Positions 35,004-44,884 of a DNA stretch of 64,000 bases are shown here, in pieces (position 1 is the first letter of the stretch; each line of letters starts with the position of its first letter). Source of the stretch: Kurthia gibsonii (GTDB lineage: Bacteria; Bacillota; Bacilli; Bacillales_A; Planococcaceae); contig NZ_BJOB01000004.1 of NCBI RefSeq assembly GCF_006539985.1, forward strand, positions 1 to 64,000. The letters run 5' to 3'. The notes beneath the pieces were generated by a model, which saw only the letters and a list, made by a program, of their open reading frames with translations, was not told the DNA's origin and did no database searches. Both the position numbers and the translations under genes were made by a program.

Positions 35004-36647
35004 ATGAAGAAAAAGTCACTACTGCTTGTATTATTATCAGCAGTAATGCTAGTCCTTGCAGCTTGCGGCTTTGGCGGTAAAGACAAAGATGAAAGCGGCG
35101 GCAAAGACTCAGACAACGGTAAGGATTCAAATGAACAACTAAACTTAGTTATTCCATCTGAACCACCAAGCTTAAATCCACAAAAAGCAACAGACAGTAC
35201 ATCAGGCGCAATCTTACGTTCAGTATTCGAAGGTTTAACTCGCGTTGATAAAGATGGTAATGTGCAACCAGCAGCTGCTGAGAAAATTGATGTAAGCGAT
35301 GACAAATTAACTTACACATTCACATTACGTGATTCAAAATGGTCAAATGGTGACACTGTAACAGCAGGCGATTTCAAATACGCTTGGATGTATGCATTAG
35401 ATCCAAAGAACGCTTCTGAGTATGCGTCAATCCTATATCCAATCAAAGGTGCTCAAGCATTCAACGAAGGTAAAGGTAAAGATTCTGATGTTGGTATCAC
35501 TGTAAAAGATGATAAAACATTAGTAGTTAAGTTAGAAAATCCAACTCCTTACTTCACTGAAATTACTGCATTCTACACGGCAATGCCAGTAAATGAAAAA
35601 GAAGCTAAGAAAAATGCAAAATGGTCAGCTGAAGGCGGTAAAGGTTACGTATCAAACGGACCATTCACTTTATCAGATTGGAAACATTCAGACTCAATTA
35701 CTCTTAAAAAGAACGACAGTTACTGGGATAAAGAAAACGTAACTCTAAGTACTGTAGATATTAAGATGGTTGAATCAGAAGCAACTGCTAACCGTATGTT
35801 CAAGAGCGGTGACATTGATTTCCTAGGTTCTCCATTCCAAACAGTTCCACTTGATGCAATCGATGGTTACAAAAAAGATAAATCACTTAAAATTGAAGAC
35901 TATGCTGCTATTTACGAGTATAAATTCAATACAAAAGGTAAATTCACTAAGAACGAAAACATCCGTAAAGCTTTAACATTATCAATTGACCGTCAAGGTT
36001 TAATCGATAACGTTGTAAAAGGTGAGCAAACACCAGCTTTAGGTATGGTTCCAAAAGCAATCAAAGGCTTTGAAACAGATCGCGGTTACATCAAAGATAA
36101 CGATGTAGAAGGCGCTAAAAAAGCTCTTGCTGAAGGTATGAAAGAATTAGGTATTAAAGATGCAAAAGATATCACAATCGGTATCTCAATCAACACTTCT
36201 GAAGCACATGCTGCAATCGCACAGTACATTCAAGAAGGATGGACTAAAAACTTAGGTATCAACGTTAAAATTGATAACGCTGAGTGGCAAGTATATCTAG
36301 ATAAGATTTCTTCATTAGATTATGATGTAGGTCGTCTAGGATGGATTGCTGATTACAACGACCCTTACACATTCTTAGAGCGTTATGACACTGCTAAGAA
36401 CGGTAACAACGACACTGGTTGGGAAAACAAAGAATACAAATCTCTAATGACGCAAGCTACGAAAGAAACTGACGAAGCGAAACGTGAAGAGCTTATGAAA
36501 AAAGCTGAGAAAATTCTTATGACTGAATTCCCAGTAGCACCAATCTACTACTACACAAACCTTTGGGTTGAAAAAGATTACGTTAAAGACATGGCGCCTA
36601 ACCGCCTTGGTGAAATCAGCTTAAAAGATGTTAAAATTGAAAAATAA
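35004..36647 (+). CDS. oppA: Oligopeptide-binding lipoprotein
   Basis: A 547-residue substrate-binding lipoprotein. The signal peptide ends in a lipobox (LVLAAC, Cys21), followed by a Gly/Asp/Lys-rich linker and an SBP_bac_5 domain with LNLVIPSEPPSLNPQKATDS and ALTLSIDRQGLIDNVVKGEQ. It captures peptides outside the membrane for OppBCDF. It is the only binding protein for two complete permease/ATPase sets. Codons such as AAC, TTC and GAC are frequent, which suits high expression. Confidence 0.94.
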   Translation: MKKKSLLLVLLSAVMLVLAACGFGGKDKDESGGKDSDNGKDSNEQLNLVIPSEPPSLNPQKATDSTSGAILRSVFEGLTRVDKDGNVQPAAAEKIDVSDDKLTYTFTLRDSKWSNGDTVTAGDFKYAWMYALDPKNASEYASILYPIKGAQAFNEGKGKDSDVGITVKDDKTLVVKLENPTPYFTEITAFYTAMPVNEKEAKKNAKWSAEGGKGYVSNGPFTLSDWKHSDSITLKKNDSYWDKENVTLSTVDIKMVESEATANRMFKSGDIDFLGSPFQTVPLDAIDGYKKDKSLKIEDYAAIYEYKFNTKGKFTKNENIRKALTLSIDRQGLIDNVVKGEQTPALGMVPKAIKGFETDRGYIKDNDVEGAKKALAEGMKELGIKDAKDITIGISINTSEAHAAIAQYIQEGWTKNLGINVKIDNAEWQVYLDKISSLDYDVGRLGWIADYNDPYTFLERYDTAKNGNNDTGWENKEYKSLMTQATKETDEAKREELMKKAEKILMTEFPVAPIYYYTNLWVEKDYVKDMAPNRLGEISLKDVKIEK

Positions 36648-36666
36648 TAAGTGAACCTCACTTATT
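36646..36666 (+). other. Perfect 9-bp hairpin at the oppA stop
   Basis: aataagtga pairs with tcacttatt around acc, overlapping the stop codon. It has no T-run and is followed by the terminator at 36677. Confidence 0.6.
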
Positions 36667-36676
36667 AGGCTTCACA

Positions 36677-36728
36677 CAAGAGGGCTACACTTAGTCGAGG
36701 ATTCGATTAAGTGTAGCCTCTTGTTTTA
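36677..36728 (+). terminator. Intrinsic terminator between oppA and the second oppB
   Basis: caagagg...ctacactta pairs with taagtgtag...cctcttg, followed by ttttatt. It separates oppA from copy 2 of oppBCDF, which must be expressed by read-through or from an unseen promoter. Confidence 0.85.
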
Positions 36729-36753
36729 TTCAAAAATAGAAGGAGGTAGAAAG

Positions 36754-37686
36754 ATGCTTCAATATATTTTAAAAAGGTTTGCTTATATTCTTGTTGCACT
36801 ATTTGTTATTGTAACAATCACATTCTTCCTAATGCGTATCGCACCTGGTAGTCCTTTCGCAAGCGAAAAAAGTTTGCCACCTGAAATTGAAAAAGCAATG
36901 AATGAAGAATATGGACTCAATAATCCCTGGTACATTCAATACAAAGATTACCTCATCTCTACTGCACAATTTGATTTTGGTCAATCCATGAAATACAAAG
37001 ACCGCTCCACGAATGATATGATTGCAGAAAGTTTCCCAGTATCACTCACACTCGGCGTTGAAGCCATGTTACTTGCAGTTGGTTTAGGCGTATTAATCGG
37101 TGTCGTCACCGCCCTCTATCATAATAAATTCCCAGATTATTTAGGTACGATCATTGCTGTACTCGGTATATCCGTCCCGTCATTTATTCTTGCAGGACTT
37201 TTACAATATTTTATTGGACTCAAAGCAGGCTGGCTACCCATCAGCGGTTGGAATGGCTTTGCTTATAGCATCTTACCCGCCCTCTCCATTGCGATTACAC
37301 ATATGGGCTTCATCGCAAAATTAACACGTTCCAGCATGTTAGAACAAAACAGTTCTGAGTATGTTAAAATGGCTCGCGCCAAAGGTATTGGAAAGTGGAC
37401 AACCGTCTTCAAACACACCCTCCGTAATGCACTTCTCCCAGTTGTCACCTATTTAGGACCTCTTTTTGCCGGAGTTATTACAGGCAGTTTTATCGTGGAA
37501 CAAATTTTTGCGATTCCTGGACTTGGTAAATATTTCGTTACCTCAATTACAAACCGTGATTATACAGTTATCATGGGTACAACCGTTTTCTATTCGATTA
37601 TTTTACTCCTAGGTGTTCTCATCGTTGACATTTTATACGGATTCATTGATCCTCGTATCAAGTTGAAAGGAGCGAAAAAATCATGA
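36754..37686 (+). CDS. oppB: Oligopeptide ABC transporter permease, copy 2
   Basis: A 310-residue protein that is about 97% identical (nine substitutions) to copy 1, yet synonymous positions differ widely. This copy uses many CTC, ACC, GCC and ATC codons that are rare in the neighbourhood. The EAA loop is intact. The start follows aaggaggt. The ATGA overlap with oppC is conserved. High protein identity with divergent codons suggests an old duplication under strong constraint, or acquisition from a relative. Confidence 0.92.
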   Translation: MLQYILKRFAYILVALFVIVTITFFLMRIAPGSPFASEKSLPPEIEKAMNEEYGLNNPWYIQYKDYLISTAQFDFGQSMKYKDRSTNDMIAESFPVSLTLGVEAMLLAVGLGVLIGVVTALYHNKFPDYLGTIIAVLGISVPSFILAGLLQYFIGLKAGWLPISGWNGFAYSILPALSIAITHMGFIAKLTRSSMLEQNSSEYVKMARAKGIGKWTTVFKHTLRNALLPVVTYLGPLFAGVITGSFIVEQIFAIPGLGKYFVTSITNRDYTVIMGTTVFYSIILLLGVLIVDILYGFIDPRIKLKGAKKS

Positions 37687-38600
37687 CGCAACCAATCCCG
37701 CCTGAAAAATTTAAAATCGTCGGTGTCGACGAACGTAAAAATGAACAATTAGCTGATAAATCCATTTCCTTTTGGAAAGAAGTATGGATTCGTTTTTCTC
37801 ATAATAAATTGGCTGTAATTGGGGTAATTATAATTATCTTGATTGCACTCATGGCGATTTTTGCACCCATGCTATCTCCTTATAAATATGACCAAATTTT
37901 AGGGAAGTTTAATGAACCACCAAGCTCAAAAAACTGGTTTGGAACAGATGACTTAGGACGTGACGTATTTACCCGTATTTGGTACGGAGCACGTATTTCT
38001 TTATTTATCGGTTTAGCCGCTGCAGTCATTGACTTAATTATCGGTGTTGCTTGGGGTGCAATTTCAGGACTTGTAGGTGGTCGAGTAGATGATATTATGA
38101 TGCGTATTGCAGATGTTTTAACAGCTGTTCCGTATTTATTAGTTGTCATTATCTTACTTGTTGTACTACAACCGGGTTTGTTACCAATGATTATCGCCCT
38201 CTCCATTACAGGGTGGGTGAATATGGCGCGTATTGTACGTGGAGAAGTACTCTCCATTAAAAATCAGGAGTATGTACTCGCGGCGAGAACACTTGGCGCA
38301 AGTACAGGACATCTCATTATGCGACATCTTATTCCAAATGCTCTCGGTGCGATTATCGTAACAATGACATTAACAATCCCAAACGCTATTTTTACAGAGT
38401 CATTTTTAAGCTATATCGGTCTAGGTGTACCACAACCACAAGCAAGTTGGGGAACGATGGCATCAGATGGTAATAATGCGATTGATACAGCACCTTGGCG
38501 ACTGATTTTCCCAGCAATTTTTATTTCACTAACGATTTTTGCTTTTAACGCCATTGGTGATGGACTGCGTGATGCACTCGATCCAAAACTACGTAAATAA
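37683..38600 (+). CDS. oppC: Oligopeptide ABC transporter permease, copy 2
   Basis: A 305-residue permease with about 94% residue identity to copy 1. Most changes are near the N terminus, while the EAA loop and transmembrane core are nearly unchanged. Synonymous sites differ as in oppB copy 2. It is coupled to oppB by ATGA. Confidence 0.92.
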   Translation: MTQPIPPEKFKIVGVDERKNEQLADKSISFWKEVWIRFSHNKLAVIGVIIIILIALMAIFAPMLSPYKYDQILGKFNEPPSSKNWFGTDDLGRDVFTRIWYGARISLFIGLAAAVIDLIIGVAWGAISGLVGGRVDDIMMRIADVLTAVPYLLVVIILLVVLQPGLLPMIIALSITGWVNMARIVRGEVLSIKNQEYVLAARTLGASTGHLIMRHLIPNALGAIIVTMTLTIPNAIFTESFLSYIGLGVPQPQASWGTMASDGNNAIDTAPWRLIFPAIFISLTIFAFNAIGDGLRDALDPKLRK

Positions 38601-38613
38601 GGGAGTGTTTTAT

Positions 38614-39663
38614 ATGGATGAAATCATTTTAGAAGTCAAAAATTTGAAGATTAACTTTAAGACGAATGCAGGTACAGTACAAGCTGTACGTGGTGTGAAC
38701 TTTACAATTGCAAAAGGTAAAACTTTAGCAATTGTAGGCGAGTCTGGTTCTGGGAAGTCTGTAACGAGTAATGCTTTAATGAAGCTCATTCCGCAACCTC
38801 CAGGTATTTATGCAGAAGGAGAAATCCTCTTTGATGGTCGTGACTTAGTCAAGTTAACTGAAAAAGAGATGACGAAAATACGCGGCAATGAAATGGCGAT
38901 GATTTTCCAGGACCCTATGACTGCTTTAAATCCAACGATGAAAGTTGGAAAACAGATCATGGAAGTAATTTTAAAACATAAAAAGAACTTCTCAAAAGAG
39001 GGTGCTAAAAAGCGCGCGATTGAATTACTAGATGAAGTAGGAATTCCATATCCTGAAAAGCGTTTTTCTCAATATCCGCATGAATTTTCAGGCGGTATGC
39101 GTCAACGTGTTGTAATTGCGATTGCACTTGCAGCAAATCCAAAACTTTTGATTGCAGATGAGCCAACAACAGCACTTGATGTAACAATTCAAGCACAAAT
39201 TATTGAATTGATGAAAGAAATTCAGCGTAATAGTAATACGTCCATCATCTTCATTACACATGATTTAGGTGTTGTGGCGAATGTCGCTGATTACGTGGCA
39301 GTGATGTATGCAGGGCAAATTGTCGAGTATGGTACAGCAAATGAAATTTTTTATAATCCACGTCACCCTTATACTTGGGGTTTACTCGGTTCAATGCCTG
39401 ATTTAGATAATAAATCAGACGAATTATTGCGTACGATTCCAGGATCGCCTCCCGACTTGATTAATCCACCAAAAGGAGATGCTTTTGCGGCACGTAATGA
39501 GTTTGCGATGGCAATTGATTACGAAAAAGATTCGCCGATGTTTGAAGTAACGCCAACTCATTTTGCAAAAACATGGCTCCTTCATCCAGATGCGCCGAAC
39601 GTTCCAATTCCAGAAGAAGTACAAAAACGAATTGATGGATACTTGCAGAAGGGAGAACAGTAG
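38614..39663 (+). CDS. oppD: Oligopeptide ABC transporter ATP-binding protein, copy 2
   Basis: A 349-residue ATPase with intact Walker A GESGSGKS, signature FSGGMRQR, Walker B LLIADEPTTALDVT and the oligo_HPY domain. It is visibly more diverged from copy 1 than the permeases are, for example in the N terminus and the last 20 residues. The start is the ATG after gggag. oppF follows without a gap. Confidence 0.92.
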   Translation: MDEIILEVKNLKINFKTNAGTVQAVRGVNFTIAKGKTLAIVGESGSGKSVTSNALMKLIPQPPGIYAEGEILFDGRDLVKLTEKEMTKIRGNEMAMIFQDPMTALNPTMKVGKQIMEVILKHKKNFSKEGAKKRAIELLDEVGIPYPEKRFSQYPHEFSGGMRQRVVIAIALAANPKLLIADEPTTALDVTIQAQIIELMKEIQRNSNTSIIFITHDLGVVANVADYVAVMYAGQIVEYGTANEIFYNPRHPYTWGLLGSMPDLDNKSDELLRTIPGSPPDLINPPKGDAFAARNEFAMAIDYEKDSPMFEVTPTHFAKTWLLHPDAPNVPIPEEVQKRIDGYLQKGEQ

Positions 39664-40590
39664 ATGGCGAATAAAATTTTAGAGGTACGCAATTTAAAAC
39701 AATATTTCGGCACAGTTAAAGCAGTCGATGATATTAGTTTTGAAGTGTATGAAGGCGAGACGCTAGGATTAGTTGGTGAGTCGGGTTCTGGAAAGTCGAC
39801 AACAGGGCGCTCAATTATTCGTCTATATGATATTACAGATGGTGAAGTACGATTTCGCGATGAGAATGTACATGGGCGAAAAAATCGACAATCACAGATG
39901 ACGTTTAATAAAGAGATGCAAATGATTTTCCAAGACCCTTATGCATCACTCAATCCACGTATGACAGCCGGCGAGATTATCGCAGAAGGTTTTGATATTC
40001 ATGGTATGCATAAAGATAAAAAGAAGCGTAAAGAAGTTATTAGTCAATTGCTTGAAGCAGTAGGTTTGAATCGTGAGCATGCAGGGCGTTATGCACATGA
40101 ATTCTCAGGCGGTCAGCGCCAGCGTATTGGGATCGCGCGCGCACTCAGTTTAAATCCGAGTTTTATTATTGCAGATGAACCTATCTCAGCATTAGATGTA
40201 TCGATTCAAGCGCAAGTCGTAAACCTCTTAAAAAAATTACAAAAAGAACGCAATTTAACTTTCTTATTCATTGCGCATGATTTATCAATGGTGAAATATA
40301 TTAGTGATAGAATCGCTGTCATGCATCATGGAAAGATTGTGGAACTTGGCGATGCTAATGCCATTTACAATCACCCAATCCACCCCTATACAAAATCTTT
40401 ACTGTCAGCAATCCCATTACCAGATCCAATATCCGAAGCGAAAAGAACAAGGATTCCTTATATACCAGAAGGTGTAAGTGCTACTCAAACGACGCATGAA
40501 GTTTACCCAGGACACTACGTATTTGGAACGGACGAACAAATTCAAGTGTGGAAAGCAGAGACCGAAAAAGGACGTATTATTGATTATTAG
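39664..40590 (+). CDS. oppF: Oligopeptide ABC transporter ATP-binding protein, copy 2
   Basis: A 308-residue ATPase with Walker A GESGSGKS (copy 1 has GESGCGKS), signature FSGGQRQR and Walker [15 protein letters not shown]. The C terminus is about 10 residues longer than copy 1 (ending EKGRIIDY). It begins directly after the oppD stop and closes the second set. A terminator follows. Confidence 0.92.
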   Translation: MANKILEVRNLKQYFGTVKAVDDISFEVYEGETLGLVGESGSGKSTTGRSIIRLYDITDGEVRFRDENVHGRKNRQSQMTFNKEMQMIFQDPYASLNPRMTAGEIIAEGFDIHGMHKDKKKRKEVISQLLEAVGLNREHAGRYAHEFSGGQRQRIGIARALSLNPSFIIADEPISALDVSIQAQVVNLLKKLQKERNLTFLFIAHDLSMVKYISDRIAVMHHGKIVELGDANAIYNHPIHPYTKSLLSAIPLPDPISEAKRTRIPYIPEGVSATQTTHEVYPGHYVFGTDEQIQVWKAETEKGRIIDY

Positions 40591-40595
40591 TGCCT

Positions 40596-40655
40596 AAACG
40601 AACGAAAACATTATTCATTAGTTTGAATGTTACGTTTTTCGTTCGTTTTTTTAAT
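40596..40655 (+). terminator. Intrinsic terminator after the second oppF
   Basis: acgaacgaaaac pairs with gtttttcgttcgt (one bulged base), followed by seven T. Confidence 0.8.
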
Positions 40656-40757
40656 TTTATTCATAAAGATCTATCGTAATTTTCTGAATTCATGTCGTTT
40701 GTATTGTAAAATATAGTACAATAAAGAGAGAAAAATGAATGATATAGGGGCGTTAAT

Positions 40758-41549
40758 ATGACGATTACAACAGTTCTTTTTGATTTAGATGATACGCTAT
40801 TATGGGATCAAAAAAGTATTGCAGAAGCTTTTTGTTTAACATGTGAAGAAGCAGCAAAACATGTGGATGGAGAAGTGAATGTTCAAGAGTTAGAAGCGGC
40901 TGTTCGTGCGGCAGCGAGAAAATTATACGCAAGTTATGAAGTCTACGATTACACACAAATGATTGGTATCAATCCCTTCGAAGGAATGTGGGGAACATTC
41001 GACGATCCAACACCTTCGTTCCAAAAGATGAAGACGATTGTACCGCAATATCGTAAAGATGCTTGGACACAAGGATTAAAAGAATATGGTATTGAAGATG
41101 CGCAGCTTGGTGAAATGTTAGGGGAATATTTTATTGAAGCGCGTAAAAGAAGTCCTTTTGTATATGAGGAAACGTTTGAAGTATTAGAGCAATTAAAAGG
41201 CAAATACCAATTAGTATTATTAACAAATGGTGCGCCAAGTCTACAAAATACAAAATTAGAAATCACACCTGAGTTAGTGCCATACTTCGATCATATTATT
41301 ATTTCAGGTGATTTTGGTAAAGGAAAGCCAGATGCTTCTATTTTTGAATATGTATTAGAAAAAGCCAATATTTCAGCAGGTGAGGGAATTATGGTTGGTG
41401 ATAATTTAATGACTGATATTTTAGGTTCATCACGTATTGGTATGAAGAATGTATGGATTAATCGCGAACATAAAGCACCTTCTGAGACGGTTATTCCTAC
41501 ATATGAAATTCAGAACTTGCGCGAATTAAAAGCAATTATTGAAGCTTAA
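40758..41549 (+). CDS. HAD-superfamily phosphatase (YsaA-like), candidate phosphoserine phosphatase
   Basis: A 263-residue HAD enzyme. Motif I is FDLDDTLLW (about 8-16), motif II VLLTNGAP (about 152-159), the Lys of motif III lies in FGKGKPDASI and motif IV is MVGDNLMTDI. Length and sequence type match B. subtilis YsaA, which has been proposed as the phosphoserine phosphatase. Its position beside serA and an aminotransferase supports that role. Start after aggggcg. Confidence 0.8.
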   Translation: MTITTVLFDLDDTLLWDQKSIAEAFCLTCEEAAKHVDGEVNVQELEAAVRAAARKLYASYEVYDYTQMIGINPFEGMWGTFDDPTPSFQKMKTIVPQYRKDAWTQGLKEYGIEDAQLGEMLGEYFIEARKRSPFVYEETFEVLEQLKGKYQLVLLTNGAPSLQNTKLEITPELVPYFDHIIISGDFGKGKPDASIFEYVLEKANISAGEGIMVGDNLMTDILGSSRIGMKNVWINREHKAPSETVIPTYEIQNLRELKAIIEA

Positions 41550-41608
41550 TGGAAACTTTCTTTTTTGTGTCACGTTCTATAATGGCATGAGGAGGAATTG
41601 GAAGAAAT

Positions 41609-41695
41609 ATGAATCGAAGTCGTAAAAAGAAACGTATTGTCTTTGTGTCGTTGTTACTTACAATTGCAGTATGTCTATATAAAATGAAACAATAA
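41609..41695 (+). CDS. Possible 28-residue membrane micro-protein
   Basis: A short ORF starting MNRSRKKKRIVFVSLLLTIA, with gaggagg about 10-12 bp before the ATG and followed by a hairpin (ggattac/gtaatcc, 41703-41724). A basic N terminus followed by one hydrophobic helix fits a single-span membrane peptide. No family recognised. Confidence 0.45.
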   Translation: MNRSRKKKRIVFVSLLLTIAVCLYKMKQ

Positions 41696-41738
41696 AAGAT
41701 GGGGATTACGCTTATGTGTAATCCTCTTTATGATGGCA

Positions 41739-41772
41739 AAAAAGAGGAGACGCATTAACGCGCCTCCTCTTG
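41739..41772 (-). terminator. Terminator of the serA operon
   Basis: aagaggag pairs with ctcctctt, with extra cgc/gcg pairs inside, and a T-rich run on the minus strand. It may also stop plus-strand transcripts. Confidence 0.75.
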
Positions 41773-41791
41773 TTACCTTTGTGAAAATGAT

Positions 41792-43378
41792 TTATAGTGT
41801 AATCGCTTTTACTTCGAAAATATTTTTTTGTTGTTTTAAGAAGTCAACATGTTCAACTACGTGGTCAACTGAAAGTACCATGATGGCATCCCCACCTTCA
41901 ATTGCACGTCCAACTTGCATCGTTGCGATATTAATATTTTGATCTGCAAGTAGTGTACCAACTAAACCGATTGCACCTGGTTTATCTGTATGTTTAATGA
42001 ATAAGATATGTCCTTCTGGATTAATATCTACATTATAGTCATCAATTTGTACAATACGTGCGCCAAGTCCAGCAAGTAGCGTACCTTTTACTTTATGTGT
42101 TGTATTGTTTGTTACTAACTCAACTGTAATTGAGTTTAAGAATGCTTTCGCACGCGTTGATTTATGCTCGTTAATTTTAATATCATTACGATCCGCTAGG
42201 TAACGTGCATTTACGTTATTTACGTGATTACCTAAGTTACGCGTTAAAATTCCTTTTACTGTATTATTCGTTAATGGACGAACATCGAAGTTTGCTAAAT
42301 CACCAGAGTAATAGATATTGACTTCGTTAATTGGTTCGTCTGTTAAATGAGAAACTAATTTACCAATTTTATCGCCTAGTTCGAAGAATGGTTCTACTTT
42401 TGCGACCATATCTTTAGGAACAGATGGCATGTTCACAGGATTTAAAACTGTACCATGTTTGAAGTAACTTAAAATATCGTTACTTACATCTACTGCAACG
42501 GACTCTTGTGCTTCAATTGTAGAAGCACCTAAGTGAGGAGTTGCAATGACTTGTGGCAAGTCTAATAATTTGTTTCCTACGAAAGGTTCTTCTTCCATTA
42601 CGTCAAGCGCTGCGCCAGCTACTTTACCAGACTCGATTGCTGCATAAAGAGCTTCTTCATCAATGATTCCACCGCGTGCACAGTTGATGATACGTACGCC
42701 ATCTTTCATAATATTAAAAATATTTTCGTTAATCATATGACGTGTAGAATCAAGTAATGGTGTGTGGACTGTGATGAAGTCAGCCACTTTTGCGACATCT
42801 TCTACAGAACCGTAATCAACACCCGCTTTTTCTGCCTTTTCAGCTGTTAAGAATGGGTCATAAGCGATGACGTTCATACGGTTACCTTTTGCGCGATGAG
42901 CCACTTCTTGACCAATACGACCAAAACCGACAACACCAAGTGTTTTATTCTTTAATTCAACACCAACGAATTTTTTACGATCCCAGCGACCTTCCATTAA
43001 AGATTGGTAAGCATGTGGGATATGACGAGCTAGCGCCATAATCATCGCTGTTGTATGTTCAGCAGCAGAGTTTGTATTACCATCTGGAGCGTTGACAACG
43101 ATAATCCCTTTTTCTGTTGCAGCTTCTAAGTCGATATTATCGACACCAACACCAGCACGACCAATTAATTTCAAATTGTCGGCAGCTTTAATAATTTCGC
43201 GCGTTACTTTCGTTTGAGAACGAACAAGTAATACGTCGAAGTCTTTGATGATTGCTTTTAGTTCTTCAGGTGCTAAACCTGTATTACTAACGATATTTAA
43301 ATCTAATTCTTGTTCTTGGCGAAGAGGGTAAATCCCATCTTCGCTTAGTGGATCGCTAATTAAAATATTAATTGCCAT
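41792..43378 (-). CDS. serA: D-3-phosphoglycerate dehydrogenase
   Basis: A 528-residue cytosolic enzyme that oxidises 3-phosphoglycerate, the first step of serine synthesis. It has the substrate-binding domain, the NAD-binding [13 protein letters not shown] (about 146-158), the catalytic Arg/Glu/His in [10 protein letters not shown] and PHLGAST, an allosteric ASB domain (about 320-450), and a C-terminal ACT domain (about 455-528) for serine feedback. Start ATG is 2 bp after the upstream aminotransferase stop, so they form one operon under the T-box. Confidence 0.96.
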   Translation of the reverse strand: MAINILISDPLSEDGIYPLRQEQELDLNIVSNTGLAPEELKAIIKDFDVLLVRSQTKVTREIIKAADNLKLIGRAGVGVDNIDLEAATEKGIIVVNAPDGNTNSAAEHTTAMIMALARHIPHAYQSLMEGRWDRKKFVGVELKNKTLGVVGFGRIGQEVAHRAKGNRMNVIAYDPFLTAEKAEKAGVDYGSVEDVAKVADFITVHTPLLDSTRHMINENIFNIMKDGVRIINCARGGIIDEEALYAAIESGKVAGAALDVMEEEPFVGNKLLDLPQVIATPHLGASTIEAQESVAVDVSNDILSYFKHGTVLNPVNMPSVPKDMVAKVEPFFELGDKIGKLVSHLTDEPINEVNIYYSGDLANFDVRPLTNNTVKGILTRNLGNHVNNVNARYLADRNDIKINEHKSTRAKAFLNSITVELVTNNTTHKVKGTLLAGLGARIVQIDDYNVDINPEGHILFIKHTDKPGAIGLVGTLLADQNINIATMQVGRAIEGGDAIMVLSVDHVVEHVDFLKQQKNIFEVKAITL

Positions 43379-43380
43379 GA

Positions 43381-44559
43381 TTATTTCGCTCCTTCTAGTT
43401 CGCGTTGTTGTGTTTGTTCAAGATATACTTGCTGTGCAGCAGCTACACCGGCACCTAACTGAATTTTCTTACCTACTTTTACTAATGCAATTTCCATTGC
43501 AGCTAAATATTGAAGTACGTCAGTTGGTGCGCAGTAACCCATGTGACCAACGCGGAAAATTTTGCCCTTTAATTCAGCTTGTCCACCAGCAACTGTTAGA
43601 TTGAAACTTCCTTTGATTTCTTTACGGAATGCTTCTGCATCGAAATCAGTTGGTTTTAAAGATGTTACAGTTGGAGAACCATCTTCATCTTTTGTGAATA
43701 GCGGAACATCTAGTGCTTTGAAAGCAGCACGTGTCATATCACGCATTAAGCGGTGACGTGCATAGACATTTTCAAGACCTTCTGTTTCTAAGTTTTCAAG
43801 AACTTGCTCTAAGCCGAATAGTAAAGATAGAGCAGGTGTAAATGGTGTCGTATCTTTTGCTAAGTTATCGCGATATTTTGTTAAGTCTAAGTAGAAACCG
43901 CGTTTTGGATTTGATTCAATCACTTTCCAAGCGCGTTCGCTTGCAGCGATAAAGCCAAGACCAGCTGGTAACATTAATGCTTTTTGAGCACCTGTTACAA
44001 CAATATCTAATCCCCACTCATCCATCTTCGTTTCAACGCCTGCCATACAAGATACGCCATCAACGATGACAAGTGCTTCAGATACTTCATGTACAGCCTG
44101 TGCTAAACGACCAACAGGATTCAAGACACCTGTAGATGTTTCACAGTAAGTAGAAAATACGGCTTTAATTTCTGGGTTTGCTTGAACATGTGCTTTTACA
44201 GCTTCTGGGTCAAGTGCTGTACCCCATTCAACGTGGAACTCTTCTACGTCGATTTGGTATGCTTCACAAATTTTTGTGAAACGGTTTCCGAATACACCAG
44301 TTGCAACGACAAGTACCTTGTCACCTGGATGTACAACATTGACGATTGCAGCTTCTAAACAAGAAGTACCGCTACCTGTTAGCATCATGACATCTTGCTC
44401 TGTTCCGAATACTTTTTTCAGTTTTGGCTTAATATTTTGAATCATCTGACTAGTTTCGTTACCACGGTGCCCGATCATCGGTTTTGTCATCGCTCTCTCT
44501 ACACTCGGTGGGATTGGTGTTGGTCCTGGAATACGTAATAATTGATAATCTGTTAACAT
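43381..44559 (-). CDS. Class V PLP-dependent aminotransferase, candidate phosphoserine aminotransferase
   Basis: A 392-residue PLP enzyme of the alanine/serine-glyoxylate aminotransferase group. The Lys in VVTGAQKALMLPAGLGF (about 185-201) is the Schiff-base residue, and PGPTPIPPSV lies at the N terminus. It is not SerC in sequence, but it is the first gene of a T-box-controlled operon with serA. By analogy with Staphylococcus, where a similar gene neighbours serA, it probably transaminates phosphohydroxypyruvate. Start is the ATG after aaagggga; an upstream frame reads through the T-box. Confidence 0.88.
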   Translation of the reverse strand: MLTDYQLLRIPGPTPIPPSVERAMTKPMIGHRGNETSQMIQNIKPKLKKVFGTEQDVMMLTGSGTSCLEAAIVNVVHPGDKVLVVATGVFGNRFTKICEAYQIDVEEFHVEWGTALDPEAVKAHVQANPEIKAVFSTYCETSTGVLNPVGRLAQAVHEVSEALVIVDGVSCMAGVETKMDEWGLDIVVTGAQKALMLPAGLGFIAASERAWKVIESNPKRGFYLDLTKYRDNLAKDTTPFTPALSLLFGLEQVLENLETEGLENVYARHRLMRDMTRAAFKALDVPLFTKDEDGSPTVTSLKPTDFDAEAFRKEIKGSFNLTVAGGQAELKGKIFRVGHMGYCAPTDVLQYLAAMEIALVKVGKKIQLGAGVAAAQQVYLEQTQQRELEGAK

Positions 44560-44592
44560 AATGAAATTTCCCCTTTCGTTTTTGAAAAAATA

Positions 44593-44637
44593 AAAAGCCT
44601 TCCATCCCTGCAAAAAAATTGCAAGGGACGAAAGGCT
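44593..44637 (-). terminator. T-box terminator
   Basis: On the minus strand gcctttcgtcccttgca pairs with tgcagggatggaaggc (one mismatch or bulge), followed by tttttatttt. Confidence 0.92.
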
Positions 44638-44878
44638 AAATGTATACATTTAGTAACGCGGTACCACCCTAATTTACTGTCCATACAAAGAGGACAGTCT
44701 TATCTATATGCGTAACGTGCATGTGCCGGGTAAACCTACTTTTGGATGTTCAGAATACCTATTCAGAAGTGGAACTTATGCATGAAATCGCTGATTTGCA
44801 CCGACCATCAGCTCGCTGTGGGATTTTCAAAAATCATAAGCATGTCTTCGTCATCATATTTGTGCGTGATTTGAATTT
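44593..44878 (-). promoter_or_regulatory. T-box riboswitch, serine (UCC specifier)
   Basis: Read on the minus strand, a stem I with distal loop ggtcggtgcaaatcagcg is followed by the specifier region, where TCC-A is at 44773-44770. Then comes the T-box AGGGTGGTACCGCG (44671-44658) and a strong terminator. Uncharged tRNA-Ser(GGA) would pair with TCC and UGGN and favour the antiterminator. The specifier assignment fits the serA operon downstream but is made by eye. Confidence 0.9.
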
Positions 44879-44884
44879 AAATCT

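Noticed and set aside
30742-40590. Very recent tandem duplication or assembly duplication of opp
   Set aside because: Nucleotide differences at synonymous sites are spread through all four genes, so the copies are real and not recent.
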